64,000 bases of DNA, from the NCBI RefSeq assembly GCF_020103695.1, contig NZ_JAHXBF010000007.1, forward strand, positions 186,001 through 250,000, read 5' to 3'. The translations under genes were made by a program, and so were the position numbers. Below, one piece after another: positions 58,301 through 64,000 of the stretch (positions are counted from its first letter, which is position 1; every line of letters starts with the position of its first letter). Source of the DNA: Hyalangium versicolor. GTDB lineage: Bacteria; Myxococcota; Myxococcia; Myxococcales; Myxococcaceae. Under the pieces are notes generated by a model. The model saw only the letters and a list, made by a program, of their open reading frames with translations. It ran no database searches and was not told the origin of the DNA.

Positions 58301-58417
58301 GCCATCACCGTCCTCGGCGGGCTCTCCCTCTCCACGCTCGTGGTGCTGTGGGGCCTGCCCTCCGCCTATGTGCTGGCGCGCCGCCGGGTGCGGCCACCTG
58401 GCATGGGAGGAAACTGA
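55379..58417 (+). CDS. RND efflux pump inner-membrane subunit
   Basis: TTG 55379 overlaps the previous stop as TTGA; 1012 residues, near the AcrB/CusA norm. Twelve membrane segments and two large periplasmic loops are evident. The proton-relay Asp pair sits in GLVVDDAVVVVE, as in hydrophobe/drug pumps, rather than the single-Asp arrangement expected for metal pumps. Substrate is not determined; drug, bile salt, peptide or own-metabolite efflux are possible. The glycosyltransferase gene follows after 95 bp with its own putative operator. Confidence 0.94.
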   Translation: MKRVVDLLRRHAPGLSTLAVALCLFGFVALKRLPGGLYPEVSFPRIVVAATLPGGSAQTLQLSVTRPVEEALSTVLGVRRVRSRTIRAAAEVSLWFEPGADMDRALGLVNARLGELRGSLPPEVELTAERLTASSFPIRTLAVTGSVEQARLRDFALYTLRPRLAGLPGVGRVDVVGGDTREVEVTVDPARLEQARLDLPQLATTVGDALKLEPAGRVDIHYRQEMVVVEGPVERLNELPQLVVGGTPEAPVLLGDVARVEEGHADRLSRTSANGKPSALVNIGRRPGADAITLARDIDAELQRLRTELPPGIEVLVAYDQAGLITRSVVNVRDAVAIGGLLTLVVVGAFLRSWRAMLAAAAALPTTLSMTFAALWLSGGTMNLMSLGGLAVAIGLVVDDAVVVVEAVYRRVAAGMERWAATADALREIAWPVTNSTLTTVVVFAPLSLLSGVSGQFFAALAFTLSVAVLLSLAVALTLTPLLCGWLLTPQGVHEMPGTGFHRKWLDRLSGVPGWTVGGVAALTLLLAVFASGIGTGFLPELDEGAFVVDYFTPIGTSISEADRLGQQIEATVAALPEVDITSRRLGAELGPPAATESSTGDITVALKHSRSRSGADVIEEARGRVEAAVPGVRVEFVELLQDILSDLEGNPDPVEVKLQGPDVHALQEFAPQVADRLKDIPGLVDLYDGVAGCTSELHLDVALPVAGRLGLSAQDVAAQVRTALLGQVVSAVPHEGRLIDVRLRLKDPERLEPQVLERLRLRLASGVTVPLMQVARVRHECLPSELLADNLRPLIAVTGRLENRDLGGVIQDVQTRLADLKPPPGVELILGGQRDSQQASFRELVLVLTLATFSVFLVLTFHFRSLLLPLLILGTAPVGIAAGLAILRLTGIPLNVSSLMGCILLVGLVVKNGILLLDRAEEGLAEGLSAQAAVERAASVRLRPILMTTLATLLGLVPLALGLGEGAELQRPLAITVLGGLSLSTLVVLWGLPSAYVLARRRVRPPGMGGN

Positions 58418-58423
58418 AGCCCG

Positions 58424-58441
58424 GATGAGAAGTTCCTCAGC
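58424..58441. promoter_or_regulatory. Putative operator, degenerate TGAGA box 3
   Basis: GATGAGAAGTTCCTCAGC matches boxes 1 and 2 with one change in the right arm (CCTCA for TCTCA). It lies between the RND pump stop and the glycosyltransferase start, 72 bp before the latter. TTGC follows directly, as after box 2. It suggests an internal promoter controlled by the same regulator. Confidence 0.5.
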
Positions 58442-58512
58442 TTGCCCCCGCCGCGTGGCGAGCCGCGGAGACCTCGGGCATCACCTCGTTCGTTCTGAAC
58501 GAGGAGCACTCG

Positions 58513-60057
58513 ATGATTCGCGCGAGGGAGCCCTCCTGGGGCCGCTGGACGCTGTGGGCGAGCTGTGGCCTCGCGGTGCTCCGGCTCCTCTACGCCACAC
58601 GCGTGGAGCTGGCTCCCCAGGAGGCGTACTACTGGCAATACGCCCGGCATCTGGACCTGTCCTACTTCGATCACCCGCCGATGACCGCGTGGCTGATCGC
58701 GCTGTCCGTGCGCCTGCTGGGCGTGAGCGAGCTGGGAATCCGCCTCCCCGCGGTGCTGTCGAGCCTGGCCCTGACGGGACTGCTCTACTCGCTGGGAGCG
58801 CGGCTGTACTCGCCCGTCGTGGGAGCCGTCACGGCGCTCACCGCCAACGCCACGGTGCTGTTCGGTCTGGGCGCGGTGGTGATGACGCCGGACGTGCCGC
58901 TCGTGCTGTTCTGGGCCGCCTCACTCCGGGTGCTCTGCGAGCTGGTCCTCCCGGACGGCGCGGGGGCGGGCCGTAGCGGGTTCCGCTGGTACCTGCTGGG
59001 GCTGCTGTGCGGGCTCGCGCTGCTCTCGAAGTACACCGCCGCGCTGCTCCCGCCACAGATCCTGGTGACAGCGCTGGGGTTCCCCCGAGGCCGGGCTGCC
59101 CTGCGCACTCCACACCCCTACCTCGCGCTGGCGGTGAGCTTCCTCGTCTTCTCCCCTGTCCTCATCTGGAACGCCCACCATGGCTGGGCCTCGTTCGCCT
59201 TCCAGACCCAGGGGCGAATCGAGACGGTCCATGGGCTCCAGCCATTCCTGACGGGGCGGTACCTGGGGTTGCAGGCGGTGGCGGTGGGGCCGCTCCTCTA
59301 TGTGGCGCTCCTGGTCTCCGCCGGGCTCCTCGTTCACCGCGCGCTCCAGGGAGACCCACGCGCCCGCGTGCTCTGCCTCGCGAGCCTGCCGGGGCTCGTC
59401 CTCTTCTCGGTCGTGAGCCCCTGGCACTGGGTAAAGATGAACTGGGTCGCTCCTGCCTACCTGGGAGTGCTGGTGGCGACAGCGGCCTCCTGGTGCGATC
59501 CGAAGCGGGGCATGTGGGGCAGAGGGTATGCATACCTCTCGGTGAGCACGGGTGCCGTACTGGCGCTCGGCATGTATCTGATGCCCTTGTGCCCCTTCAT
59601 CCCCTTCCGTGAGCGGGACAACCTGGTGAGCGGCTGGCGCGAGCTGGCCTCCGAGGTACAGCGCTACCGGGAACAATCCCCTGCCGGGCAGCCCCCGCCG
59701 TTGGTGGTCGGCTGGGGCTACAAGACCGCCAGCGAGCTGGCCTTCTACCTCCCCGACCATCCCGAGACCCAGTCGGACTCAGCCCTCGGGAAACCGGGCC
59801 TGGCCTACGACTTCTGGTTGGACTCCGTCAGGGAGGGGCAGGACGCGATCATCGTCGCGGACGACCGCCAACCCCTGAGGGACGCGCCCACCCGGCTGCA
59901 GTCCGTCTGCACCGCCGTGCATGCGCTCGCGCCGGTGACGGTGCACCGGGGCGAACGGCCCGTGACGACCTTCCAGCTCTGGTATTGCCAGCATTGGCAC
60001 CTTCCCGGCCCCCCACGGGAGCACCTCACCCTGCAAGCACCGGGAGCCAGAACGTGA
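58513..60057 (+). CDS. GT39/PMT-type integral membrane glycosyltransferase (ArnT/RgtA-like)
   Basis: The 514-residue protein has about ten membrane helices. Its first periplasmic loop carries PQEAYYWQYARHLDLSYFDH, the conserved motif of dolichyl/undecaprenyl-phosphate-sugar transferases of the PMT_2 group. Such enzymes add sugars to lipid A, O-antigen or proteins from a polyprenyl donor at the periplasmic face. Neighbouring efflux and two-component genes suggest envelope modification, perhaps lipid A decoration against cationic peptides; this is inferred. The 3' end overlaps the convergent histidine kinase gene by 32 bp. Confidence 0.88.
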   Translation: MIRAREPSWGRWTLWASCGLAVLRLLYATRVELAPQEAYYWQYARHLDLSYFDHPPMTAWLIALSVRLLGVSELGIRLPAVLSSLALTGLLYSLGARLYSPVVGAVTALTANATVLFGLGAVVMTPDVPLVLFWAASLRVLCELVLPDGAGAGRSGFRWYLLGLLCGLALLSKYTAALLPPQILVTALGFPRGRAALRTPHPYLALAVSFLVFSPVLIWNAHHGWASFAFQTQGRIETVHGLQPFLTGRYLGLQAVAVGPLLYVALLVSAGLLVHRALQGDPRARVLCLASLPGLVLFSVVSPWHWVKMNWVAPAYLGVLVATAASWCDPKRGMWGRGYAYLSVSTGAVLALGMYLMPLCPFIPFRERDNLVSGWRELASEVQRYREQSPAGQPPPLVVGWGYKTASELAFYLPDHPETQSDSALGKPGLAYDFWLDSVREGQDAIIVADDRQPLRDAPTRLQSVCTAVHALAPVTVHRGERPVTTFQLWYCQHWHLPGPPREHLTLQAPGART

Positions 60058-61108
60058 AGAGGCTCTCCCCCGCCGCGGTGCGCTCATAGGAGAGCGCTCC
60101 ACCGTGGGCCTCGATGATGGCGTGGGAGATGGCGAGCCCGAGCCCCATGCCATCTCCCGAGCGCGCGCTGTCCGCTCGCGCGAAGCGCTGGAAGAGCCGG
60201 GGCACCAACGCGGGATCCACCCCCGCGCCGTCGTCCGCCACGAGCACCTGCGCTCCCGAGGAACTCGCATGAACCTCGACGCGCACCTGCCCCTGGCTAT
60301 ACCGGAGCGCATTGGACAGGAGGTTCTCCAGGACCCGGCGCAAGAGCGAAGCATCCCCCTGCACCAGCGTGGACTCTCCGGCGAGCGAGATCCGTACCGC
60401 GCGCGCCTGCACCTCCAGCAACCGTTGAGCCCATTGGGTGGCCATCTGGGCCAGCAGGAACAGGTCCACCGGCTCTCGGGCCGTCACCAACGTGCCGGAG
60501 TCCGCGCGAGACAGCATCAGCAGCGCCTCCACGGCCGCCGCGAGCCCCTGGCTCTCCGAGTGAACGATCCGCAGCGCCTGCCGGTACTCCTCCGCCGAGC
60601 GCTCACGCCTCAGGACCACCTCCGTCTCACCGATGATGACGGTGAGCGGCGTGCGCAGCTCATGGGCGGCGTCCGCCGTGAAGCGGCGAATGCGCTCGAC
60701 CGTTCCGCGCGCATCCTGGAGCAGCGTGTTCAAGGTCGAGGCAAGCTCGTCCCACTCATCCCCCGTGCCGCGAACTGGCAGGCTCAAGTTCAGCTCGGAG
60801 GCGCGCGCGGCCCGGGCCCGGTGGCTCGCCTCGCGCATGGGCGCCAGGGCCCGGCGGGCGAGCGCTCGGCCCAGCATGATGGCACCGACCACCGCGATCG
60901 GCGCCGCCAGCGCCATGGCCCCGAGCACCGGCCAGACCTCGTCGAAGAGATCCTCCAGCGGCGCATCCGGAGGCAGGGCCTGCCTCTCCAGCCACTCCTC
61001 GAAGACGAGCGCGGCTGCCACCAACCCTCCATAGAAGAGGATGGTCGCCAGCACGGCGCCGCCAAAGAAGAGCGTGAGCCGAGCGCTCAGCGTCACGGGG
61101 CGCTTCAT
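60026..61108 (-). CDS. Sensor histidine kinase
   Basis: The 360-residue kinase has two membrane helices (residues ~12-36 and ~58-82) with a short ~20-residue periplasmic loop, then HAMP, HisKA (AAHELRTP, His149), and HATPase motifs (NLLSNALRYS, DDGAGVDP, GLGLAISHAI). The small sensor loop suggests detection within the membrane or with help of a partner. ATG 61108 overlaps the response-regulator stop as ATGA, so they form one operon. By position it likely controls the neighbouring efflux and glycosyltransferase genes. Confidence 0.94.
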   Translation of the reverse strand: MKRPVTLSARLTLFFGGAVLATILFYGGLVAAALVFEEWLERQALPPDAPLEDLFDEVWPVLGAMALAAPIAVVGAIMLGRALARRALAPMREASHRARAARASELNLSLPVRGTGDEWDELASTLNTLLQDARGTVERIRRFTADAAHELRTPLTVIIGETEVVLRRERSAEEYRQALRIVHSESQGLAAAVEALLMLSRADSGTLVTAREPVDLFLLAQMATQWAQRLLEVQARAVRISLAGESTLVQGDASLLRRVLENLLSNALRYSQGQVRVEVHASSSGAQVLVADDGAGVDPALVPRLFQRFARADSARSGDGMGLGLAISHAIIEAHGGALSYERTAAGESLFTFWLPVLAG

Positions 61109-61782
61109 GGCGAATGGCTCCGCAGCACGTAGCCCACTCCCCGCACCGTATGGATGAGCCGGGTCTCAAAGGGCTCGTCCACCTTGGCTCGAAGGTAGCG
61201 GATGTAGACCTCGACGACATTGGAGAAGGTCTCGAAGTCATGGTCCCAGACCGCCTGGACGATCCGAGTCCGGGAGACGACCTCGCCCGCATGCTCGAGC
61301 AGGAACTGGAGCAGCGCGTACTCGCGAGCGGTGAGCGAGAGTTCCTGCCCTGCTCGCACCACCTTGCGGGTGACGGGATCCAGCGTCAGGTCCGCATGGC
61401 TCAGGAGGGGGCTGGCCCTGCCGGCAACACGGCGGAGGATGGCCCGGACGCGTGCCAGCAGTTCGTCAAAGGAGAACGGCTTGACCAGGTAATCGTCCGC
61501 GCCGGCATTGAGCGCCGCGATGCGATCGGCCACCGCATCCCGAGCCGTGAGCATGAGAACGGGCGTGACATCCCTGCGCGCGCGCAGTCCTTGGAGCAGG
61601 TCGAAGCCAGAGACCCCGGCGAGCATCCAGTCGAGGAGAATGAGCTCGAAGCGCTCGTTGCGCAGCAGGTCCTGCGCCTGGAGCGCGTCCGCGCACTCCC
61701 GGACTCGAAAGCCCTCCTCGGCCAGTCCCCGAGTGATGAAGGCACGAACACGCAACTCATCTTCGACGATGAGGATGGACAC
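61105..61782 (-). CDS. OmpR/PhoB-family response regulator
   Basis: GTG 61782 is the likely start because it opens the normal receiver sequence VSILIVEDE; the frame extends upstream without a domain. 225 residues. The receiver carries Asp51 in ILLDWMLAG, and Thr/Lys in MLTA and YLVKPF. The C-terminal winged-helix domain has ELSLTAREYALLQFLLEHAG and RTIDTHVRYLR-like VVEVYIRYLRAKVDEP. The partner kinase is immediately downstream. Two ATGAGACGGT direct repeats lie 71-101 bp upstream of the start, consistent with autoregulation. Confidence 0.94.
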   Translation of the reverse strand: MSILIVEDELRVRAFITRGLAEEGFRVRECADALQAQDLLRNERFELILLDWMLAGVSGFDLLQGLRARRDVTPVLMLTARDAVADRIAALNAGADDYLVKPFSFDELLARVRAILRRVAGRASPLLSHADLTLDPVTRKVVRAGQELSLTAREYALLQFLLEHAGEVVSRTRIVQAVWDHDFETFSNVVEVYIRYLRAKVDEPFETRLIHTVRGVGYVLRSHSP

Positions 61783-61852
61783 TCGCGTGTTTGTACCACG
61801 TTGACCTGAGGCCAGGGACAAGCAGCGGCGTGTCTGGTCCCAGGCCCCTCTC

Positions 61853-61883
61853 ACCGTCTCATTCCGTGGACTGACCGTCTCAT
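61853..61883 (-). promoter_or_regulatory. Direct repeats ATGAGACGGT upstream of the response regulator
   Basis: On the minus strand ATGAGACGGT occurs twice (61874-61883 and 61853-61862), starts 21 bp apart, i.e. two helical turns. OmpR-type regulators commonly bind such spaced direct repeats. The half-site shares ATGAGA with boxes 1-3 near the efflux operon. Confidence 0.5.
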
Positions 61884-61902
61884 CTCACGGACGGTCCGGC
61901 CG

Positions 61903-61981
61903 CCTGTTCGCGAGGCTCAGAATCGCTGAGCCGCTCCAAGTGCTTGAAACCTCAAGCCACGCCCGCGCGGTCGCAAGCGGA
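61903..61981 (+). repeat. Dispersed intergenic repeat, copy B
   Basis: About 79 bp resemble 52281-52360. This copy lies in the 351-bp gap between the response regulator and the secreted lipoprotein. Reading the reverse complement gives an in-frame stop, so it is not a shared coding domain. The rest of the gap (61982-62133) contains a CCCACGC-CT-GCGTGGG hairpin at 62041-62056 and no gene. Confidence 0.6.
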
Positions 61982-62133
61982 GCCCTGCGGCAGAGCGCTT
62001 GGACCGACGCCTGCACTGGGCCGTCCCCGCGACCTGGCCACCCACGCCTGCGTGGGCTCGCCCGAGTCACCGCACTGCGCCCCATGGACTCCGCCAGAGG
62101 TCGTCGGGGGCGCGATACACGTGGAGAGCTGTC

Positions 62134-62829
62134 ATGGGATGGAGTGGTACGAGTCGGAAGTGGATGCAGGTGTCGTCGGGGCTGTTGCTGGGAGCGTTCG
62201 TGGCGTGCGCGCCACCGGAGCCGACTCCGCCGGGCGGACAGGGCCCGAGCGCGGGGATTGCCGCCATGGAGCCTGCGCCGCAGATGGAGGTGGCGAGCTA
62301 CGACGCCACGTTGCAGGTGCCTCGGTGCAGCGCGAGCGGCTTGGGGTGCGATTCCGAGGCGCTGTTCGATGGGCGCGGACCGCTGGGCCCCGAGCCCCAC
62401 GCGCCCAACACGCTGGGCGGCACGTGCCTGGATGGATCCGCGGGCACCTACCACTCGGACGAGTCGGTTGACCGGATCCGGCTGTACACCACGGATGGAT
62501 CCGCGCTGGCGCCGGGCAAGGAGATCACCATCGAGGTGAGCTTCTGGGCCTACTCCATCGGCAATCGGGTGGACCTGTACGCGGCCGAGGACGCGAGCAA
62601 TCCTACGTGGACGCTCTTCCAGGTGCTGACGCCTCAGGGCCGAGGAGCGAACACCCTGACGGCCACGTACACCCTGCCCGAGGGCATCACCGGAGTGCAG
62701 GCGGTGCGAGCAGCGATTCGATACACTGGCGCGTCCAGTTCCTGCGACGGGGAGGGGTACAACGATCGGGATGACCTGGCGTTCCAGGTTGGGGCCAGCA
62801 CGGGTTGCTCGGAGACGATGAACCCGTGA
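62134..62829 (+). CDS. Secreted lipoprotein with a beta-sandwich domain
   Basis: ATG 62134 follows GGAGAG by 7 bp; 231 residues with lipobox (GAFVAC). After a Pro-rich stretch, the beta-rich domain (VDRIRLYTTDGSALAPGKEI and later YTGASSSCDGEGYNDRDDL) resembles the C-terminal accessory domains found on secreted myxobacterial hydrolases. Here it stands alone without a catalytic domain. Cysteines in pairs suggest disulfides. A hairpin terminator follows. Confidence 0.78.
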   Translation: MGWSGTSRKWMQVSSGLLLGAFVACAPPEPTPPGGQGPSAGIAAMEPAPQMEVASYDATLQVPRCSASGLGCDSEALFDGRGPLGPEPHAPNTLGGTCLDGSAGTYHSDESVDRIRLYTTDGSALAPGKEITIEVSFWAYSIGNRVDLYAAEDASNPTWTLFQVLTPQGRGANTLTATYTLPEGITGVQAVRAAIRYTGASSSCDGEGYNDRDDLAFQVGASTGCSETMNP

Positions 62830-62870
62830 GACTGAGGCACTGAGTTCGAGGTTACGTTTTCACCCCCAAG

Positions 62871-62898
62871 ACGCCCACGCATCCATGCGCGTGGGCGT
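62871..62898 (+). terminator. Rho-independent terminator after the secreted lipoprotein
   Basis: ACGCCCACGC (62871-62880) pairs perfectly with GCGTGGGCGT (62889-62898) across an 8-nt loop and is followed by TGTTGTT. The stem is 10 bp. It lies 42 bp beyond the lipoprotein stop. Confidence 0.75.
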
Positions 62899-62972
62899 TG
62901 TTGTTCACCTGTCCCGATCAGGCGGCGAGAGACCTTCACTGGCGGATCATCTCCTCCTTGGGGCGCTACCTC

Positions 62973-64000
62973 TCAGAAGACGTCGACTTCGAGGCCTGCG
63001 AGCAGGCTCACCCCGAAGGATGGATAGACAAATGCCGTCGTCGCATCGAGAGGCACTCGCTCCTTGAACGGGTGCCACGCGCCCTGGACTCCGAGCACTG
63101 CCGTGGCGCGAGCAAACCGGAACCTCGTCTCGACCGCCAGCAGCCCGCCGACGCTCTGCGCCTCGAGGGTGTCGAAGTCCGGCACCGGCCGATCCACGGC
63201 CAGGAACAGGAACTCCACCCCTCCACCGATCCACAGCGGCAGGCCCTCAAGCTGGGCCGCGAGCACCGCGGATCCGCCGGTCGTGCGCAGGCGGACGCGC
63301 ACCGGACCTCTGTCATCGATGGCCGGAAAGGTGGCGGCCAGAGAGAGGCGCAGATCCAGACCACGCATCAGCTCCGCACGAGCACCAAGCGCCGCTCCGG
63401 CCGTGACCAGAGGCATGCTGGGCAATGACTGCACCAGCCCGCGAGCACCAAACGAGAGCCAGGAGTGCGGAGCCGGCAAGGGAGCAATGGGCGCTGGCAT
63501 GGGAGCCGGGGAACGTGACATGCGCTCGGCGGAAGCAGGTTCGACGGGAACAGGCTCGACGAGGAGCCCCGCCGTCTGAACCACCTCGCGAGACGCCAGC
63601 GGCTCGGCGCTCGCCTCCACCACGGCAAGCGGCTCTGCTGCCTTCCGGGGTGCGCGCGGCGGGGCTTTCCTCGGATTTACGCGCGGCGGCTCCTCGAGCT
63701 GGTTGAGGAGTTCCCGCCCTTCGAGGGCGATCGCCCGTGCGAGTTCAACCGTGGAGGCGCCCTCGACGTGCTCGAGGCGGCGGCTCGCGCGCAGCGTTCC
63801 CAGCTCCGCTTGGACGCTGATGCCTCCTGCTGCGTCCAGCGCCACGCGTATCTGCTGGCAGGGCGGGACGCACTTCGCGCCCTCGCCTAGGACTGCCACC
63901 GAAGCCCCGTAGGCCACCAGAGCACTCTCCACCGCGCGAGACAGCGCCGGGCGAGGCTCACCCTGGGCACCCACCGCGGAGACAGTCACCGGCCCCGTCC
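62973..64000 (-). CDS. Outer-membrane-like protein with beta-barrel C-terminus (5' truncated by window edge)
   Basis: The frame is open to the end of the window, so the N-terminus lies beyond it; about 341 residues are visible. The first half is a soluble domain (TGPVTVSAVGAQGEPRPALS to ~residue 110), followed by a Pro/Ala-rich linker and a C-terminal region of alternating beta strands (LRLSLAATFPAIDD, VGGLLAVETRFRFARATAVLGVQG) ending in LEVDVF. A terminal aromatic residue after alternating strands is typical of outer-membrane barrels. No family was recognised. Confidence 0.7.
   Translation of the reverse strand, partial: TGPVTVSAVGAQGEPRPALSRAVESALVAYGASVAVLGEGAKCVPPCQQIRVALDAAGGISVQAELGTLRASRRLEHVEGASTVELARAIALEGRELLNQLEEPPRVNPRKAPPRAPRKAAEPLAVVEASAEPLASREVVQTAGLLVEPVPVEPASAERMSRSPAPMPAPIAPLPAPHSWLSFGARGLVQSLPSMPLVTAGAALGARAELMRGLDLRLSLAATFPAIDDRGPVRVRLRTTGGSAVLAAQLEGLPLWIGGGVEFLFLAVDRPVPDFDTLEAQSVGGLLAVETRFRFARATAVLGVQGAWHPFKERVPLDATTAFVYPSFGVSLLAGLEVDVF

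Noticed and set aside
55379-58417. Assignment of the RND pump as a heavy-metal (CusA/CzcA) type
   Set aside because: The VVDDAVV region carries the Asp pair of drug-type pumps, and no metal-binding partner or CusF-like gene is present.

Overview
The window is very GC-rich with strong G/C third-position bias. It carries several families typical of fruiting myxobacteria: a SitA/SitI toxin-immunity pair with a double-CxxCG immunity protein, a DUF4476 protein, kinase/ATPase/histidine-kinase fusions, many lipoproteins and a sigma-54 activator. It most likely comes from a Cystobacterineae myxobacterium (Archangium, Cystobacter, Hyalangium or Stigmatella type); the genus is inferred, not shown.

Layout. 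1-6903 is the edge of a nonribosomal peptide cluster: the end of an NRPS that stops after an epimerization and a condensation domain, a SyrD/PvdE-type peptide exporter coupled by ATGA, a CmlA-like diiron beta-hydroxylase, and a convergent P450. 7070-18076 holds a DUF4476 secreted protein, a neutral ceramidase lipoprotein, a solitary adenine methyltransferase, SodC and a 1866-residue signalling protein whose kinase domain looks dead. 18067-25379 has a VWA/DUF4159 envelope operon, membrane proteins and an unusual ketosynthase. 25417-26862 is the Sit toxin-immunity pair. 26871-36841 is mostly housekeeping (RpoH-like sigma factor, DEAD-box helicase with three RNA-binding domains, glutamate dehydrogenase, threonine ammonia-lyase, zinc peptidase), interrupted by a lipoprotein pair whose first gene is frameshifted. 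36978-41717 is one 1579-residue low-complexity protein built from two repeat types. 41788-48225 contains YceI, a V4R-type sigma-54 activator, a rhomboid-like protein, small proteins and a thiolase. 48238-51954 is a Ser/Thr kinase-ATPase fusion.

52349-61782 looks like one functional unit. A divergent CYTH gene and a TolC/HlyD/RND efflux operon are followed by a GT39-type glycosyltransferase and a convergent two-component system. A palindromic box (TGAGA-N4-TCTCA) occurs twice in the CYTH/efflux intergenic region and, slightly degenerate, before the glycosyltransferase. A related ATGAGACGGT direct repeat lies upstream of the response regulator. The sequence therefore suggests an envelope-stress or antimicrobial-response regulon. 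The window closes with a secreted lipoprotein and the C-terminal part of an outer-membrane-like protein.

No rRNA, tRNA, CRISPR array or complete insertion sequence was seen. All assignments come from reading motifs; no database search was run.
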